In this document: piece by piece, positions 44,175 through 54,492 of the stretch
Numbering within the stretch: the first letter of the stretch is position 1
Layout of the letters: the number at the start of each line of letters is the position of its first letter
Assembly (NCBI GenBank): GCA_030512335.1
Contig: JAULSU010000007.1
Location: 1,674,001-1,738,000, forward strand
DNA from: Immersiella caudata
Taxonomy: Eukaryota; Ascomycota; Sordariomycetes; Sordariales; Lasiosphaeriaceae
DNA length: 64,000 nucleotides
Direction: 5' to 3'
Translations under genes and position numbers: made by a program
Notes under the pieces: model-generated
Database searches by the model: none
Told to the model about the DNA's origin: nothing
The model's input: the letters and a program-made list of their open reading frames with translations, nothing else

Positions 44175-46343
44175 GCGTATGCCGATAATCCACACCGCAT
44201 GCGGTGCACAGTGCGCACCGCAGAGGGGCCCCTTCGCGGGCTGGAGCACGGATGATGAGAACAAAGTTTTGTCGGGTGCAACGCACATTGCGGATGATGA
44301 CTCGACATCAACTCCTTTGCGATCGCCAACACCCAGGCTCAACCGCTAGCGACGGGACATACACGTGGGACGGATAGCGATGAACGGTTTGGCACAATAA
44401 CGACTACGAACACAACCTCCTCGGAGGTGTGCACATGCCCGGCTTGGGATACCATTTTCTTTTCTTGTTCATGACATCACTCAGCATTTTGCAGCTTTTG
44501 ATCCGGGACATGTGCTGGATATTTCGCTTCTTTTCTGTCGACACTTCTTTCTACCGGGGCGTTTGCTGGTCACTATGCCGTGCCATTTCGTCATGTACAC
44601 ATGCCACGCTGGGGAAAGCAGGTTTGGAGCTTTGTTTTGAGGCCGTTGATGACCAGACCCACACGGATCACTGCTGCATTCACTGCGTTGGGGTTTGCTG
44701 ATGTCTGGCGTCCGGTGTTGTACCGATTTGTAATTACATGATGGGGTCCGGGCTCAAGCTTGCCTAGAGGAGGATGGAGACTCGAGGGTGGCATCTGGCC
44801 TTTGAGCTGTATGTACATAGTACTCAGATGTTTGTATGGACATTATATATATATGATGGGATGACTACAATAGCTTACGGGTGCAACCAAGTGAGCTTCC
44901 TCAGCGACGTGCAGAGGTCCGAGAGCCAGCGACGACCACCTCGCTTCACGGCGACAACCACATTGCCACCCGCACACCGAACCACGCATTGGGTATCGTC
45001 GGCAGCAGTGCCTCACCCTAGATATCTCACCGCCACCGAAAATAGTAGCAAAGTCCCCTCGGCTCGCCATCGGCAATACTGAAAAGCACAGCCAGGTGCG
45101 TTCATGCAAGCTTCCGCGCCAAGTCTGATGATGCGCTGATGCGCTGAGTCGCTGGCTTCGGGGCCATGGACGGCTTCTCCGAGAAGTGCACTTTGACGTG
45201 ATCTTGCAGAAGTGCACTTTTGGGTTCGCGTCGAAGGATGTCGTGGAAACGCGGCAGCGTGTGGGCGCACCGAGGGTCTTTGTGTGCTTTGGTTGTGTGG
45301 TACGGGTTGGACCCTGATCGTCGATGGGATGAAGTGGTTGGAAATGTAAATGGATGGAAAGGGGGGCGGGGGCGTTTTGAGTTCAGTCTTGGAGGGAATA
45401 AGGGCTGGTGTAAATAACTCTGAGCCTACCTACTAAGCAAACCGGCCACCACAGCGGTCAAATGTAAAGGGTATTTCCCTGCGTGCAGTTAGTTGGGCAG
45501 CAGGGACATATTACATACCTTGCGGGAAAACCCCCCGACGCCGTGCACACGCAGGCTCCCACGTCCGTGACCGAGAGACGTGATCGTCATGGTGACAGCA
45601 TTGCTTTTACTTTTGCTCATGGTTCAACGACATGTGCAGGGCTTGGTGCGACGCAAAACATGCCCGCCTCCAAGAGGTTTTTTTTTTTTTTCCAATGCTC
45701 GCACGTCCGCTTTGGGATCTCGGCGCGTCTGGTTCTCGTGGGTTGCCGGAAATGTCTCGCTTTTGCGGAAGGAGAGGCGAAACGGGGTACAGGAAGTGCA
45801 ATTCTTGGGGATCGAGGTTGCGGGTTCCGGATAGTATGGTGTCACTGGTCAGATTCTGACTTCGGCTTTGAGAGCATGGAAATGCACTTTTGTGGTGTTG
45901 TGTTGCGTGGGGGGTTAGCATGTGCCAAGCCCCCCCTGAATTTTAGCCCCTGAGCTGGGGGGTAGTAAACAAGCACATTTAGGCTCTGCTGTGACGGCTG
46001 AAATGACAACTGCTTTTCATTTGATACGGTCAATCTACCCAAGAAATGCCTAGTTACTTTTCCAACACAATCTTGTGTCCCTCGAACTCTTCTCGTCCAA
46101 CCGCACCTGATAACGAATCATCAAACGCGAACCAATTTCTCCGAGCGTGCCAATCTTCAATCTCGATGCAATCATTCCAACACGAAAACCAGTCCGCTCA
46201 CCAAAACTCAGAGTCAGTCTCCAGCAAAAAAAAAAAAAAAGAGTCTCCGCTGCATCCTCCATAAGCCTCACCTTGCCTTGCAACATTCAGATGTCGCATC
46301 ACCACAGCTGATTCCACAACACCAAAATATACAAACACTGCAC
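44175..46343. other. Intergenic region
   Basis: No supported gene. It holds several short homopolymer runs, an imperfect TA dinucleotide run near 44844 and an A run at 46227-46241 close to the 3' end of the next (minus-strand) gene. Confidence 0.4.
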
Positions 46344-47327
46344 TCACACCCCATCAGGAAATCTCACCCTCCTCGCCCTCGTCCTCCTCCCACCCCCCTC
46401 CCTCTCCCCCGCCCTCCTCTCAATCTCCCTATTCTGCTCCTCCACACTTCTAGCCACCCTCTCCTTCAACGCCTCGTCCGCCGGATTCCCCGCCGATCCC
46501 CTCTGCTTGTACCACGGGGTAAGACTCTTCCGCCTCCGTCCCTTCCCCTGATCCTCCGCAAACGACCGTAGATTCTCCCGCATTGCCTTTGCCAGCTGCG
46601 CGTCTTCCTCGTCGTTGCTGGTTTTGGGGCGTCTGTCCTGACGGCGGTGGGTGCGCTGGCGCTGCTCGTCGCCGCTGGCCCATTCGGCGGTGCGAGCGCG
46701 TCGTTCTTGGCGCTCGTGCTGGGAGAGGCGGGTGGGAATGTTTGTGGCGTCAGAAGGGATGGGCAGGGCGCCGGACATGCGGAGATCAGGGGCGCGGCGG
46801 GGGTGGGAGGGTCTGCGGCTCTGGTGTGCGTCTTCGGCGTATTCTTTGGTGAAGACGCGGAGGTAGTCGGATTCCCAGCGTTTCTGCTGGGCGACGGCGC
46901 GGGAGTTGCGTGAGGCGGGGCGGCGGGTGTCTTCTGGGGTGGAATGGCGGCGGGACTGGGAGTCTGCTCGACCGCGGGAAGGATTGGGAGGGATGTAAGA
47001 GGCTTGGGTTGGGGGTGATGGGGTTTCTTCCCAGGTTGGCACGCGCACGTGGGAAGCGCGTCGAGAGCGAGAGGGAGGGTGAGCGGTGCTCCAAGGGTTG
47101 TTGAAGGTGTTTGTGTGAAATCTGTGAACTATGGGTGCTGAGGGGGATCTTGTGGTGTACTCAGGTTCATCTTCGTCGTCGAAGGTGTCAACGTAGGATG
47201 CGTCCCAGACGCTGGGGGAAGTAGCACTTGGAGCATAGCGAAGTGCTGGCTGAGAGCTTTGACGGGGCTTGCTCTCACCACTCCTGCTTCTGGCGCGGCT
47301 GTTTGGGGTCGGGGAAGGCACCTGCAT
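46344..47327 (-). CDS. Disordered Arg/Ser/Pro-rich protein with a UIM-like helix
   Basis: Minus-strand frame of 327 aa from the ATG at 47327 (MQVPSPTPNSRARSRS). An in-frame ATG at 47471 would add 48 residues and cannot be excluded. Nearly all of it is low-complexity (RSRSGESKPRQSS, HPPSRSRRASHVRV, QERRARTAEWASGDEQRQRT). One acidic helix, NDEEDAQLAKAMRENLRSF near residue 240, resembles a ubiquitin-interacting motif (EEDxxLxxAxxxS, here with Asn instead of Ser). The C-terminus is an Arg/Glu-rich helix ending RARRVRFPDGV. Codon periodicity and lack of stops over 1 kb support a real gene. The molecular function is unknown. Confidence 0.62.
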   Translation of the reverse strand: MQVPSPTPNSRARSRSGESKPRQSSQPALRYAPSATSPSVWDASYVDTFDDEDEPEYTTRSPSAPIVHRFHTNTFNNPWSTAHPPSRSRRASHVRVPTWEETPSPPTQASYIPPNPSRGRADSQSRRHSTPEDTRRPASRNSRAVAQQKRWESDYLRVFTKEYAEDAHQSRRPSHPRRAPDLRMSGALPIPSDATNIPTRLSQHERQERRARTAEWASGDEQRQRTHRRQDRRPKTSNDEEDAQLAKAMRENLRSFAEDQGKGRRRKSLTPWYKQRGSAGNPADEALKERVARSVEEQNREIERRAGEREGGGRRTRARRVRFPDGV

Positions 47328-48713
47328 GATGCTTGAACTTTGAGGCTGAGGAGGAAGATGCGAATGTAGAAGTTCCAGCAGATGCTTTGTCGTTGCGGTG
47401 GTCGCGGCGAGAAAAGAGGTGCAACCGAGAGAGGTAGGTGGTTGAGAATGCGAGGACGAACCAGCTGCCATCTTCCCTGGAGGCGAGTTGGAGTTCAAAT
47501 AGGCGTGAGAATGCACGGTTGGGCAAGATCTGGAGTAGCCTCAACGGAAGTCATTTTGCACGGCTGGCACCGGCGCACTGTGTCCGCCAACGCGTTGCAC
47601 GAGGAGCCTTCGCGCATGTGGCGAGACACAGAGGTACACAGCGTACACGATAAGCCCGAGAGCCAATGAAAAGTCCGAATCTGGGCTGTTTTCGGTGAGA
47701 ATCAGGCAAATGTGGTTGAGATGCGGAGATAAAAAGAGGCGGTACCGTGTCATCACAGCCCTCCCGGTGTCACCAACGGGACGTCTGGCATGTTGGCCTG
47801 ATGTAATTTGGAGCAACGGCTGCAGACCTAGGGATGCATTGAGTCCCAATCGAATATGGCGCAGAGGTGTAAAATCTGTCCAGCGAAGAGACGGCAACGC
47901 AGCCAAGACCTGAATGGCGCGGCATGTGCGCGCGTTGCCGATGTAAACATGAGACTAGACCATGCCGTGGCCAGAGTCGTGGCAACAGAACAACCTGGAA
48001 AATGGGCAAGAACGTCCCTCTTCACAGTTCCCGTCAGCTAGACATCGATTTTCCGAGGTCGTTGCGCGCCATCTCGGATGATTGTGTGGCTGCTCCGACA
48101 CTTATTCTGATTCTGCACCCAATGCCAGGGCAAGTTGCGATGGTAGTCGAGTCGAGGGTGACGGGAGGGCAGATGCATCTATCTCATTTAGCGAAGGTTT
48201 GGCTGGGACCTGCCTCGTAGCGGCTTGGAAGACACCGCGACTTCGAAGAACACAAATTTCAGATATCAGGGTTAGGATTCATGCTGGCTGGGTGGGTGCC
48301 CTTCAAGGTACCCAGGTACCTCCATCAGGGCTATTTGCGCCTTCCTCCGCAACGGGCGTGGGCACATCCGGAACAACCAATTCAATCTTCACAGTTAATA
48401 TCTTTTAGACCACACATAGGATGACCCTCAAGTCACCGTTACTGCCTTGGGTAGATGCAAATCCTCACCGACGCGGCCCTGTCACAATTAGCTTTGCGAT
48501 TTTTTTTGATTTTTTTTTAATTTTTTTTTTGGAGGCCATCCACTGCCCGGTCTTCTGCAATCAACCATTCAAGAACAATAGAACGCCACGAGACAAGGCA
48601 AAATCAAAATTACAGGGCAATATTGAAGTTGAGCCATTGTCATTACTCGTATTATCACTAATGTATCATCTAAAACAAAATAAATCCCCACATCATTGAT
48701 ATCCAACGAGCTC
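47328..48713. other. Intergenic region
   Basis: No supported gene. T-rich tract at 48499-48530 close to the 3' end of the secreted LVIVD-type gene. Confidence 0.4.
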
Positions 48714-50129
48714 CTAAAGGCTCTTGAGGTACTTGGCCTTGGGGCCAGTGTACTTGAGCGAGTAGACACCGCGCTCAATCGAGTTGAGAAGAATGAAGTC
48801 TGACTTGAAGTAAGGATACACCGACCAGGTGCCGAGGAACTCGGTGACACCATTGACGGAATCGTCCTCGGGGTGGCAGTCAAAGAAGCCCGTCTCCTTA
48901 AAGTTGCCGCCGGTAGGGTCGAGCTTGACGCCGGACACATCGACGATGCGCAGACCGGAAGCGTAGTTGGCCTGGTAGGTAAGACCCTTGATGACGTACT
49001 GGTTGTGGTCGATGGCCTTGGCAGGGCTCTGGTAGAAACCAGTGTTGACGGGTGCCTCGAGGTCGGCGACGTTGAAGATGTACGTGGTGGTGTGGCCGTT
49101 GGAGGCGTGACCGACGCGGGACTGCTCGTCCTTCTCGTCGTCCAGGAGCAGGTAGGTCATGTCATCGTCGATGAGCCAGCCCTGGTGGGTGTAGGCGTTG
49201 CCGAGGTACGGGGTCCTGGAGATGACGAGGGGGTTCTTCTTATCCGTGACGTCCATGATGGAGAGGGTGTCTTCGTTGTAGTTGAAGCAAATCTCACGGT
49301 TCCGGTACTTCTTGCTGGGCCCCTTGTAGATGACGCACTGAGCATCGTGCACGTAGCCGTCCTGGGGAACGCATCCTGGCGAAACAGGCTTGGCGGGGTT
49401 GCGCACGTCGACGATGAACATGCCACCGGCGCAGGTGGTGTTGCGGGCGTTGGCGCCGCTGCGGCCGCCGACGGCGTAGATCGTCTTGGTCTCCTCGTGG
49501 GCGACGATGTTGTGGGACGCGCCGAAGCCGGTGAAGAGGGCGGTCAGGTCCTTTTCCTTGCTGAAGACCTTGGGCTTCCAGAACCAGGGGTTCCACCACG
49601 GCTTGACGTCGAGCAGCTTGGTGAGGTCGAAGATCTGCAGACCGTGGCCCTCGGACTCGGCGCCAATGTAAGCGTGGTTGCCGATGACCTTGATGTCGCG
49701 CCAGCTGGTAGCGGTGGTCTGGGTGTCGAGGCGGCCGAGATACTCGAGCGAGCCGTCCTTGTTGACCTCGACGAAGCCGACGCCGTCCGTCTGACCGACG
49801 ATGCCGAACTCACGGCCTTCCCGGGATGTCCATCCCCAGATGTCGTTGCCGGCCTTGGTTTGCGAGCCGAGGTCCTCGTGGCTGAGGAAGTTGTAGAGGT
49901 CGACGTCCTTGCAGGCGTACTCTCCGGCCTTGCCGTTGCGGCAGGGCGTCTTGGCCTTGACCTTGGGGTACAGCAGGGAGCCGCCAAAGAGGCCGGCGGC
50001 TCTGGCCTCCTCCCACTGCTGGGTCTTGAGCTCCATGAGCTCCTCCATCTTGCCTGCGGAGGCGGCGCTGCCCGCAGATGCGACGGACGCGCCGAGGGTG
50101 GCGGCGGTGACGATGCTGTTGACCTTCAT
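48714..50129 (-). CDS. Secreted choice-of-anchor B / LVIVD-repeat beta-propeller protein
   Basis: Single exon on the minus strand, 471 aa from the ATG at 50129; the longer open frame upstream lacks a better start. A signal peptide is present (MKVNSIVTAATLGASVASAG). The body contains repeats with the pattern of the LVIVD/choice-of-anchor B family: IWGWTSREGREFGIVGQTDG, GLQIFDLTKLLD, GMFIVDVRNPAKPV, LSIMDVTDKKNPLVIS, TYIFNVADLEAPV and GLRIVDVSGVK, each a propeller blade edge. Conserved His-rich patches such as GFGASHNIVAHEETK and YVHDAQCVIYKG are as in the family. It is probably extracellular or wall-bound; biochemical role unknown. A CATAAATAGG box at about 50235-50244 (minus strand) lies near 110 bases upstream. 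Confidence 0.85.
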   Translation of the reverse strand: MKVNSIVTAATLGASVASAGSAASAGKMEELMELKTQQWEEARAAGLFGGSLLYPKVKAKTPCRNGKAGEYACKDVDLYNFLSHEDLGSQTKAGNDIWGWTSREGREFGIVGQTDGVGFVEVNKDGSLEYLGRLDTQTTATSWRDIKVIGNHAYIGAESEGHGLQIFDLTKLLDVKPWWNPWFWKPKVFSKEKDLTALFTGFGASHNIVAHEETKTIYAVGGRSGANARNTTCAGGMFIVDVRNPAKPVSPGCVPQDGYVHDAQCVIYKGPSKKYRNREICFNYNEDTLSIMDVTDKKNPLVISRTPYLGNAYTHQGWLIDDDMTYLLLDDEKDEQSRVGHASNGHTTTYIFNVADLEAPVNTGFYQSPAKAIDHNQYVIKGLTYQANYASGLRIVDVSGVKLDPTGGNFKETGFFDCHPEDDSVNGVTEFLGTWSVYPYFKSDFILLNSIERGVYSLKYTGPKAKYLKSL

Positions 50130-51693
50130 GATGACGGCGGAATGCAGAGACGGACAAGGCGGGCGGTGGAGGGATGGCCTGGCTGAGGGGTGGTCCGAAA
50201 ACAAGACTGGAGATGTGTCGTCGACGCCGTCGTCCTATTTATGTCACAAGCATCGTTGCGAACAATGGCGCAATCTTCCCTTCGCTCTCCCTCTCCATCC
50301 CCATCCTACCCCGGCCACATGCCATTTCCCCGGATTCTCATGTTATCGCGGGAATTCCGTTATGCCTCACCGGTGAGCTCGGTCTCCTTCCCTTCGCGGT
50401 CGTAGCCCGAGGCCGTCAGCGGCCCGCCCGTGGTACGACAGGCGCGTCCCGGTCTGTGGTTGCGCATTTTGGGAGAAGGATGCCAACTGCAAGTCTTAGC
50501 ACTTCCCTCTCCAGGAATAATTTGCCAGGCAGCTGCTGGAACGTAGGGCGGTAGCGTCTTGGTAATTTCTTACCCTCAACTTTGACCTTCCATAGATGGT
50601 GGTGTTTGGTGGAGATCAGCAAGGGCACTGGAACCTGGGAAATAAGTGCTTGGCGGCGAGCGCCAATCCACTGCCGTCACCCTGTCGTTACCTCGATGGT
50701 ACTTCGGATCCTTGGGTATTTCCAGTGAGGTTGCAATCCCACGCGGAGGGCCAAAAGAGCTTGAAAAGGGCACATTTTGCTGGCATGAATGGGACTGTGT
50801 CTTTGCGGTTGCAAAGCGACGCGAAGAAAAGTATAGAAAACACCAGCGGGCCGTATCGACGCGATGTGGTTCCGGGATGGGTAGCCGACTCGCTTCCAAT
50901 TGTTTTCGCGGCCCTAACCACCCGCGTGCCCGTGCTCTCCACCAATCTGCCGAGCATGCAACGACCGGGCTTGGCGGCGTGTGAAGCACCAACGGCTCAC
51001 TGAAAAAGGCCACCTTCCAAGGTCTGACAAGACAACGGACCCACTCAAACTTCGGATTGCCAATCGCTCCAAGGCCCGAGCTTAGCACCTGACCAAGACC
51101 AATGGGTGGTTTGGGTGGTTTCAAAGCAAACAGCTGCCGCAACGAGAATAGCACTGGGAGCGACCCAATGGGCCAATCAGAGAACGTTCATTTGCAAGTT
51201 GAAGTTGGAATTGGGCACCCTGGATGCGACCTTTGCAGTGCGGCTGGCTTCTAGTTCGGCAGAGTCGTAATCATTGCTGATCCGCTCGTGCCCGAGGATG
51301 AACTAGCAGCTGTGAGCGGGGTAGCCCGTAGCCTTCTAGACGATTGGGTTTCCATGTCATGATAAGGGCAGCAAGTTACCTCGGCCCGCGCAATTGTTGC
51401 CGTCTAGCCGAGATTTCAACAGTGAGAGCAGTCATCTGGAAACGTCTATCATCAGGACAGCGTCAAATGGGCACCGACATCTAGGAACAAAGACAAGGCC
51501 GGGAAGCTGCGATTTGAAAGAATCACACGAGAGGAAAAAGCAACGAGTTCTCAAAAATGAGGTATTTGATTTAGATGCCAGCAGCAAATATGCCGCATCA
51601 GCAAGCATTTACTCACCACTGGTCAGATGTCTAGGTCACTCCGTCACAGATGACCTGCCTGCCAAATGGCTAGCAGCATCATGCAGTAGAAGC
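50130..51693. other. Promoter region of the LVIVD gene and downstream spacer
   Basis: No supported gene. The minus-strand TATA-like CATAAATAGG at about 50235-50244 belongs to the LVIVD gene. Confidence 0.45.
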
Positions 51694-52932
51694 TTATTTC
51701 TTGACGATAGCAACCTCCTCACCGATGTGCCATTCCTCGACTCCCAAAGTCAACCAGACCCAAGGGGAAAGGAAGTTCAGGGCCCAGTCAGCGGTAAGAG
51801 CCGCCCACCAGTACTTTGCTGGAAGGTGGGGGTGAGCCCGGAAGAAGTCGACAAGTCCGCGAACTGTTTTCCAGATGTAATACCCGAAGAAGAGAAGGGT
51901 CAGCAGAGGGTACTCCCGAAAGGAGGCGAACCACGCCCACAGATGAATGGCAAACCAAATATCGCGACCGAGGCGCTCGATGAACATCTTTCGGCACAGA
52001 TAAGGGTCTTGCCAGATCTGGGGCACCTCCCAGGTGTAACGCAAGAAGGACTGGATGGTACTGCGCTCCCATCGGACCATTTGCATGATCCAGGGGACGA
52101 ACTTGGACTTGGGGACGCGAGTGACAGTCGTCTCGGGCATGGTCTGCGAGGCGCAGACAAAGCCTTTTCGGACAGCCCATCGGGAGATGAAGTTGTCCTC
52201 GCCGGAGTCGAGAAGGGTGCGTCCGCCAAGGCCGAGGTTGTGCCAGTAGTCGTTTAAAAACTCGTCCTCGAATTCGGGATTCTGGTAGAGCGATGCGCGA
52301 TACATGACGGTGCCGCCACCGATGCCCCAGCGGAACTTCTTGGCGGCGTAGATGTTGCGTTGGGCAGGCCGGCCGCCAGCCAACCGGCGTGTCGAGGCGA
52401 CTTGCCAGGGGGTGATAGTGGTAGCGTCAGCGTTGTCGATGCGGACCGTCATGTCCCCGCCGGCGAGGCCGATTGTGTCGTCCTCAAAGCAGGCCGCCAT
52501 GTTGACGATGAGTTTGTCGCCCCACATGATATGGCCGTCGACGCGAAGGATAAGCTTGCCTTTGGCGCTCCGGATGGCGTGCACGAGTTGGCCGCGAAAT
52601 CCCTTGCGCAGATCGTCAGGCAGTACATGGACCTTCACCTGGGAGATATCAAACGTAGCCGTAGCGAGGAGGGTGTTGAATATCTCCAAGAAGGGAGGCG
52701 TCGTGACGATGATGACTTCAAGGGGATCATTGCGAAGCCAGCTCTCGAGGCAACGGAGGAAGCTGGGCTCGGGCTTGAGAGCACAGGTGATGACGCTCAC
52801 GTCTTTGACGGTGAACTTGGCTGGTCCGACAGGGAGAGACACCGGTTTGTACCTCTCCGTGTCGCGCACTGAGATCTCGGCATCGAGGTGACCCCAAAGC
52901 CAGAGCGAGGCAAGGGTGATGAGGGCAGCCAT
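51694..52932 (-). CDS. GT2 glycosyltransferase, Cps1/hyaluronan-synthase-like
   Basis: Single exon, 412 aa, ATG at 52932. The family-2 inverting glycosyltransferase fold is recognisable: VSVITCALKPEPSFLRCLES at 46-65, ILRVDGHIMW at 128-137 (the acidic metal site, here D-G-H where DDH or DxD is usual), GIGGGTVMYRASLY, SGEDNFIS with the base E245-D246, and QMVRW at 284-288, the processive QxxRW motif. Hydrophobic segments at the N-terminus and C-terminus (YPLLTLLFFGYYIW, WALNFLSPWVWLTLG) place it in a membrane with the active site in the cytosol. Related fungal enzymes make capsule-like or wall polysaccharides. The donor sugar is unknown. The altered DxD position is worth noting. Confidence 0.85.
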   Translation of the reverse strand: MAALITLASLWLWGHLDAEISVRDTERYKPVSLPVGPAKFTVKDVSVITCALKPEPSFLRCLESWLRNDPLEVIIVTTPPFLEIFNTLLATATFDISQVKVHVLPDDLRKGFRGQLVHAIRSAKGKLILRVDGHIMWGDKLIVNMAACFEDDTIGLAGGDMTVRIDNADATTITPWQVASTRRLAGGRPAQRNIYAAKKFRWGIGGGTVMYRASLYQNPEFEDEFLNDYWHNLGLGGRTLLDSGEDNFISRWAVRKGFVCASQTMPETTVTRVPKSKFVPWIMQMVRWERSTIQSFLRYTWEVPQIWQDPYLCRKMFIERLGRDIWFAIHLWAWFASFREYPLLTLLFFGYYIWKTVRGLVDFFRAHPHLPAKYWWAALTADWALNFLSPWVWLTLGVEEWHIGEEVAIVKK

Positions 52933-54325
52933 GCTTTCTGAGAGTCTCGGAAGAGTCCAAGATGTTGACGACCGACGAAGTGAGAGATGCTGAGCTTTTG
53001 GGTTGGGGGCTAGAAAATCGATTGGGTGTCGCTGAGATGGCCCAGGGGCCTCCTGTTGACTCTTGAGGGGAGCTTCTGGAGGTTTTCATTCCTTTGAGAG
53101 AGGGAGGCCAGCCCCTCTTTTAAAGCTGAAATTCGTAGGCTTCGATATGAATTCATCGTGAACAACTAACTGGGGAACAGAGCGATTATTCACCCATCAT
53201 TTGTTGGACAATGTGGTTGTTGGCCTGTTAGCACTCGATTCCAACGGGGAATGGAGCCAATTTCACTTGGCAAAGAAAACGCCTCTCCCATGACCTTTGT
53301 TGTTGACCGAACAAAGGCACTGTCCCACTGCAGTGGCTCCAGCGAAATTGAATCTTCATGACTTCGGATGAGGGCATCTAAGTGCAAACTTGTCCCGTCG
53401 TTCTTCTGGACATGCCACAGCTAGGTGAATTGATGTCAAGGAACGGTCTTGCATGTGGTTGGTTTTGAAAGTCGAAATTTGGGGTGGCGTGGCATCGTAC
53501 GCCCCTAAGCGATGGTATTTGCGGCGTTGGCGATCGGATCCTACGTACGTCGAGCCCGGCCGGTCCATTTGACATCCGGCAGTCACCACTCTGCCGTCAC
53601 CACTCTGCCGTTAACACAGCAGTAGTTGAAGATCCCTGGACAGTCGGCAAAGACTGGCGATTCTGCCCTTCCCCATAGAGACTATCACGTCCACGGAATC
53701 TGTCCGAGAGAATGCGGCTCTCCTCTTCCCCCTCGATTGATGATGGTGGAAGCCATCCCCCGCGATGCGACAGCCGATACGACACGGTAGGGGATTGGCC
53801 ATGAGGAAGCTCATTACTGTCAGGTTATATACGAAGTCGCTAGAGGCGTAAAGCGGTTGGCTCCGTTGCGTTCTCGCCTAGCTTGACGCTCACTACGTCC
53901 GTGTCACATGAAAAGACCGTGAAAGACCGTGAAAGACCGTGAAAGACCGTGAAAAGACCGTGAAGCTCCCGATGTTTGGCAGCGTCTAAGCTCTCCGAAC
54001 CCGTTCCGCAACCGGCTCTATCTTCCTCCTTCCCTCATCGGCAGGTACATCTCAGGGTCCAAGTCCGAACCTCGCGGCAGCCTCAACGACGATCTGACCC
54101 GATGGCGCGTAAAAGGTTTTGGCGATGCCGTGCCTGTCAAAGTAAGGTACGATGTTAGCAATCTTTCGATCCGTCCCACCCTCCAGCCGTTCAAGTTGTC
54201 GCAAGTCGAGGCCACACTGGGCACATTGTGAGCTTCGCGCACTGCACATTGGGGAGAAAATAAGTACCTTGAAGATCAGACTGCCCACAATGGTTTTCTC
54301 CCCCACCCTCCTGACCAAAAACCGC
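52933..54325. other. Intergenic region left of the transposon
   Basis: No supported gene. A 14-bp tandem duplication (CACCACTCTGCCGT) lies at 53585-53612, and the 10-bp tandem array at 53910-53961 is listed separately. Confidence 0.45.
53910..53961. repeat. 10-bp tandem array, unit GAAAGACCGT, five copies
   Basis: Five consecutive copies of GAAAGACCGT; the first and last have one extra A (GAAAAGACCGT). It lies about 370 bp left of the transposon in otherwise unassigned DNA. Confidence 0.85.
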
Positions 54326-54327
54326 TA

Positions 54328-54372
54328 GAAGAGGCGACCCAACAACACACAGACGGCCCCACACCCGGACAT
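54328..54372 (+). repeat. Left terminal inverted repeat of the transposon
   Basis: Begins GAAGAGGCGACCCAACA and contains GCCCCACACCCGGACAT at 54356-54372. Both 17-base blocks are matched exactly in inverted form at the right end; a few unpaired bases separate them. Confidence 0.88.
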
Positions 54373-54492
54373 GATCTGCCTGGGCACCCTCCCCTCAACA
54401 CCATGGTCAAAACATTCAATTAGTAATTTCTATTGTGTAAAATGCTTACTGCATCTCCTCGAGCTCGCGAAGCCTATCTAGGCCGTGGATAA

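Noticed and set aside
48873..50186. 437-aa open frame on the plus strand opposite the LVIVD gene
   Set aside because: It is the antisense shadow of the secreted LVIVD gene; its Val/Asp/Gly-rich composition comes from reading GC-rich codons backwards, and no motif is present.
51394..52257. 287-aa open frame on the plus strand
   Set aside because: Antisense to the GT2 gene over most of its length, with no motif and no sensible start.
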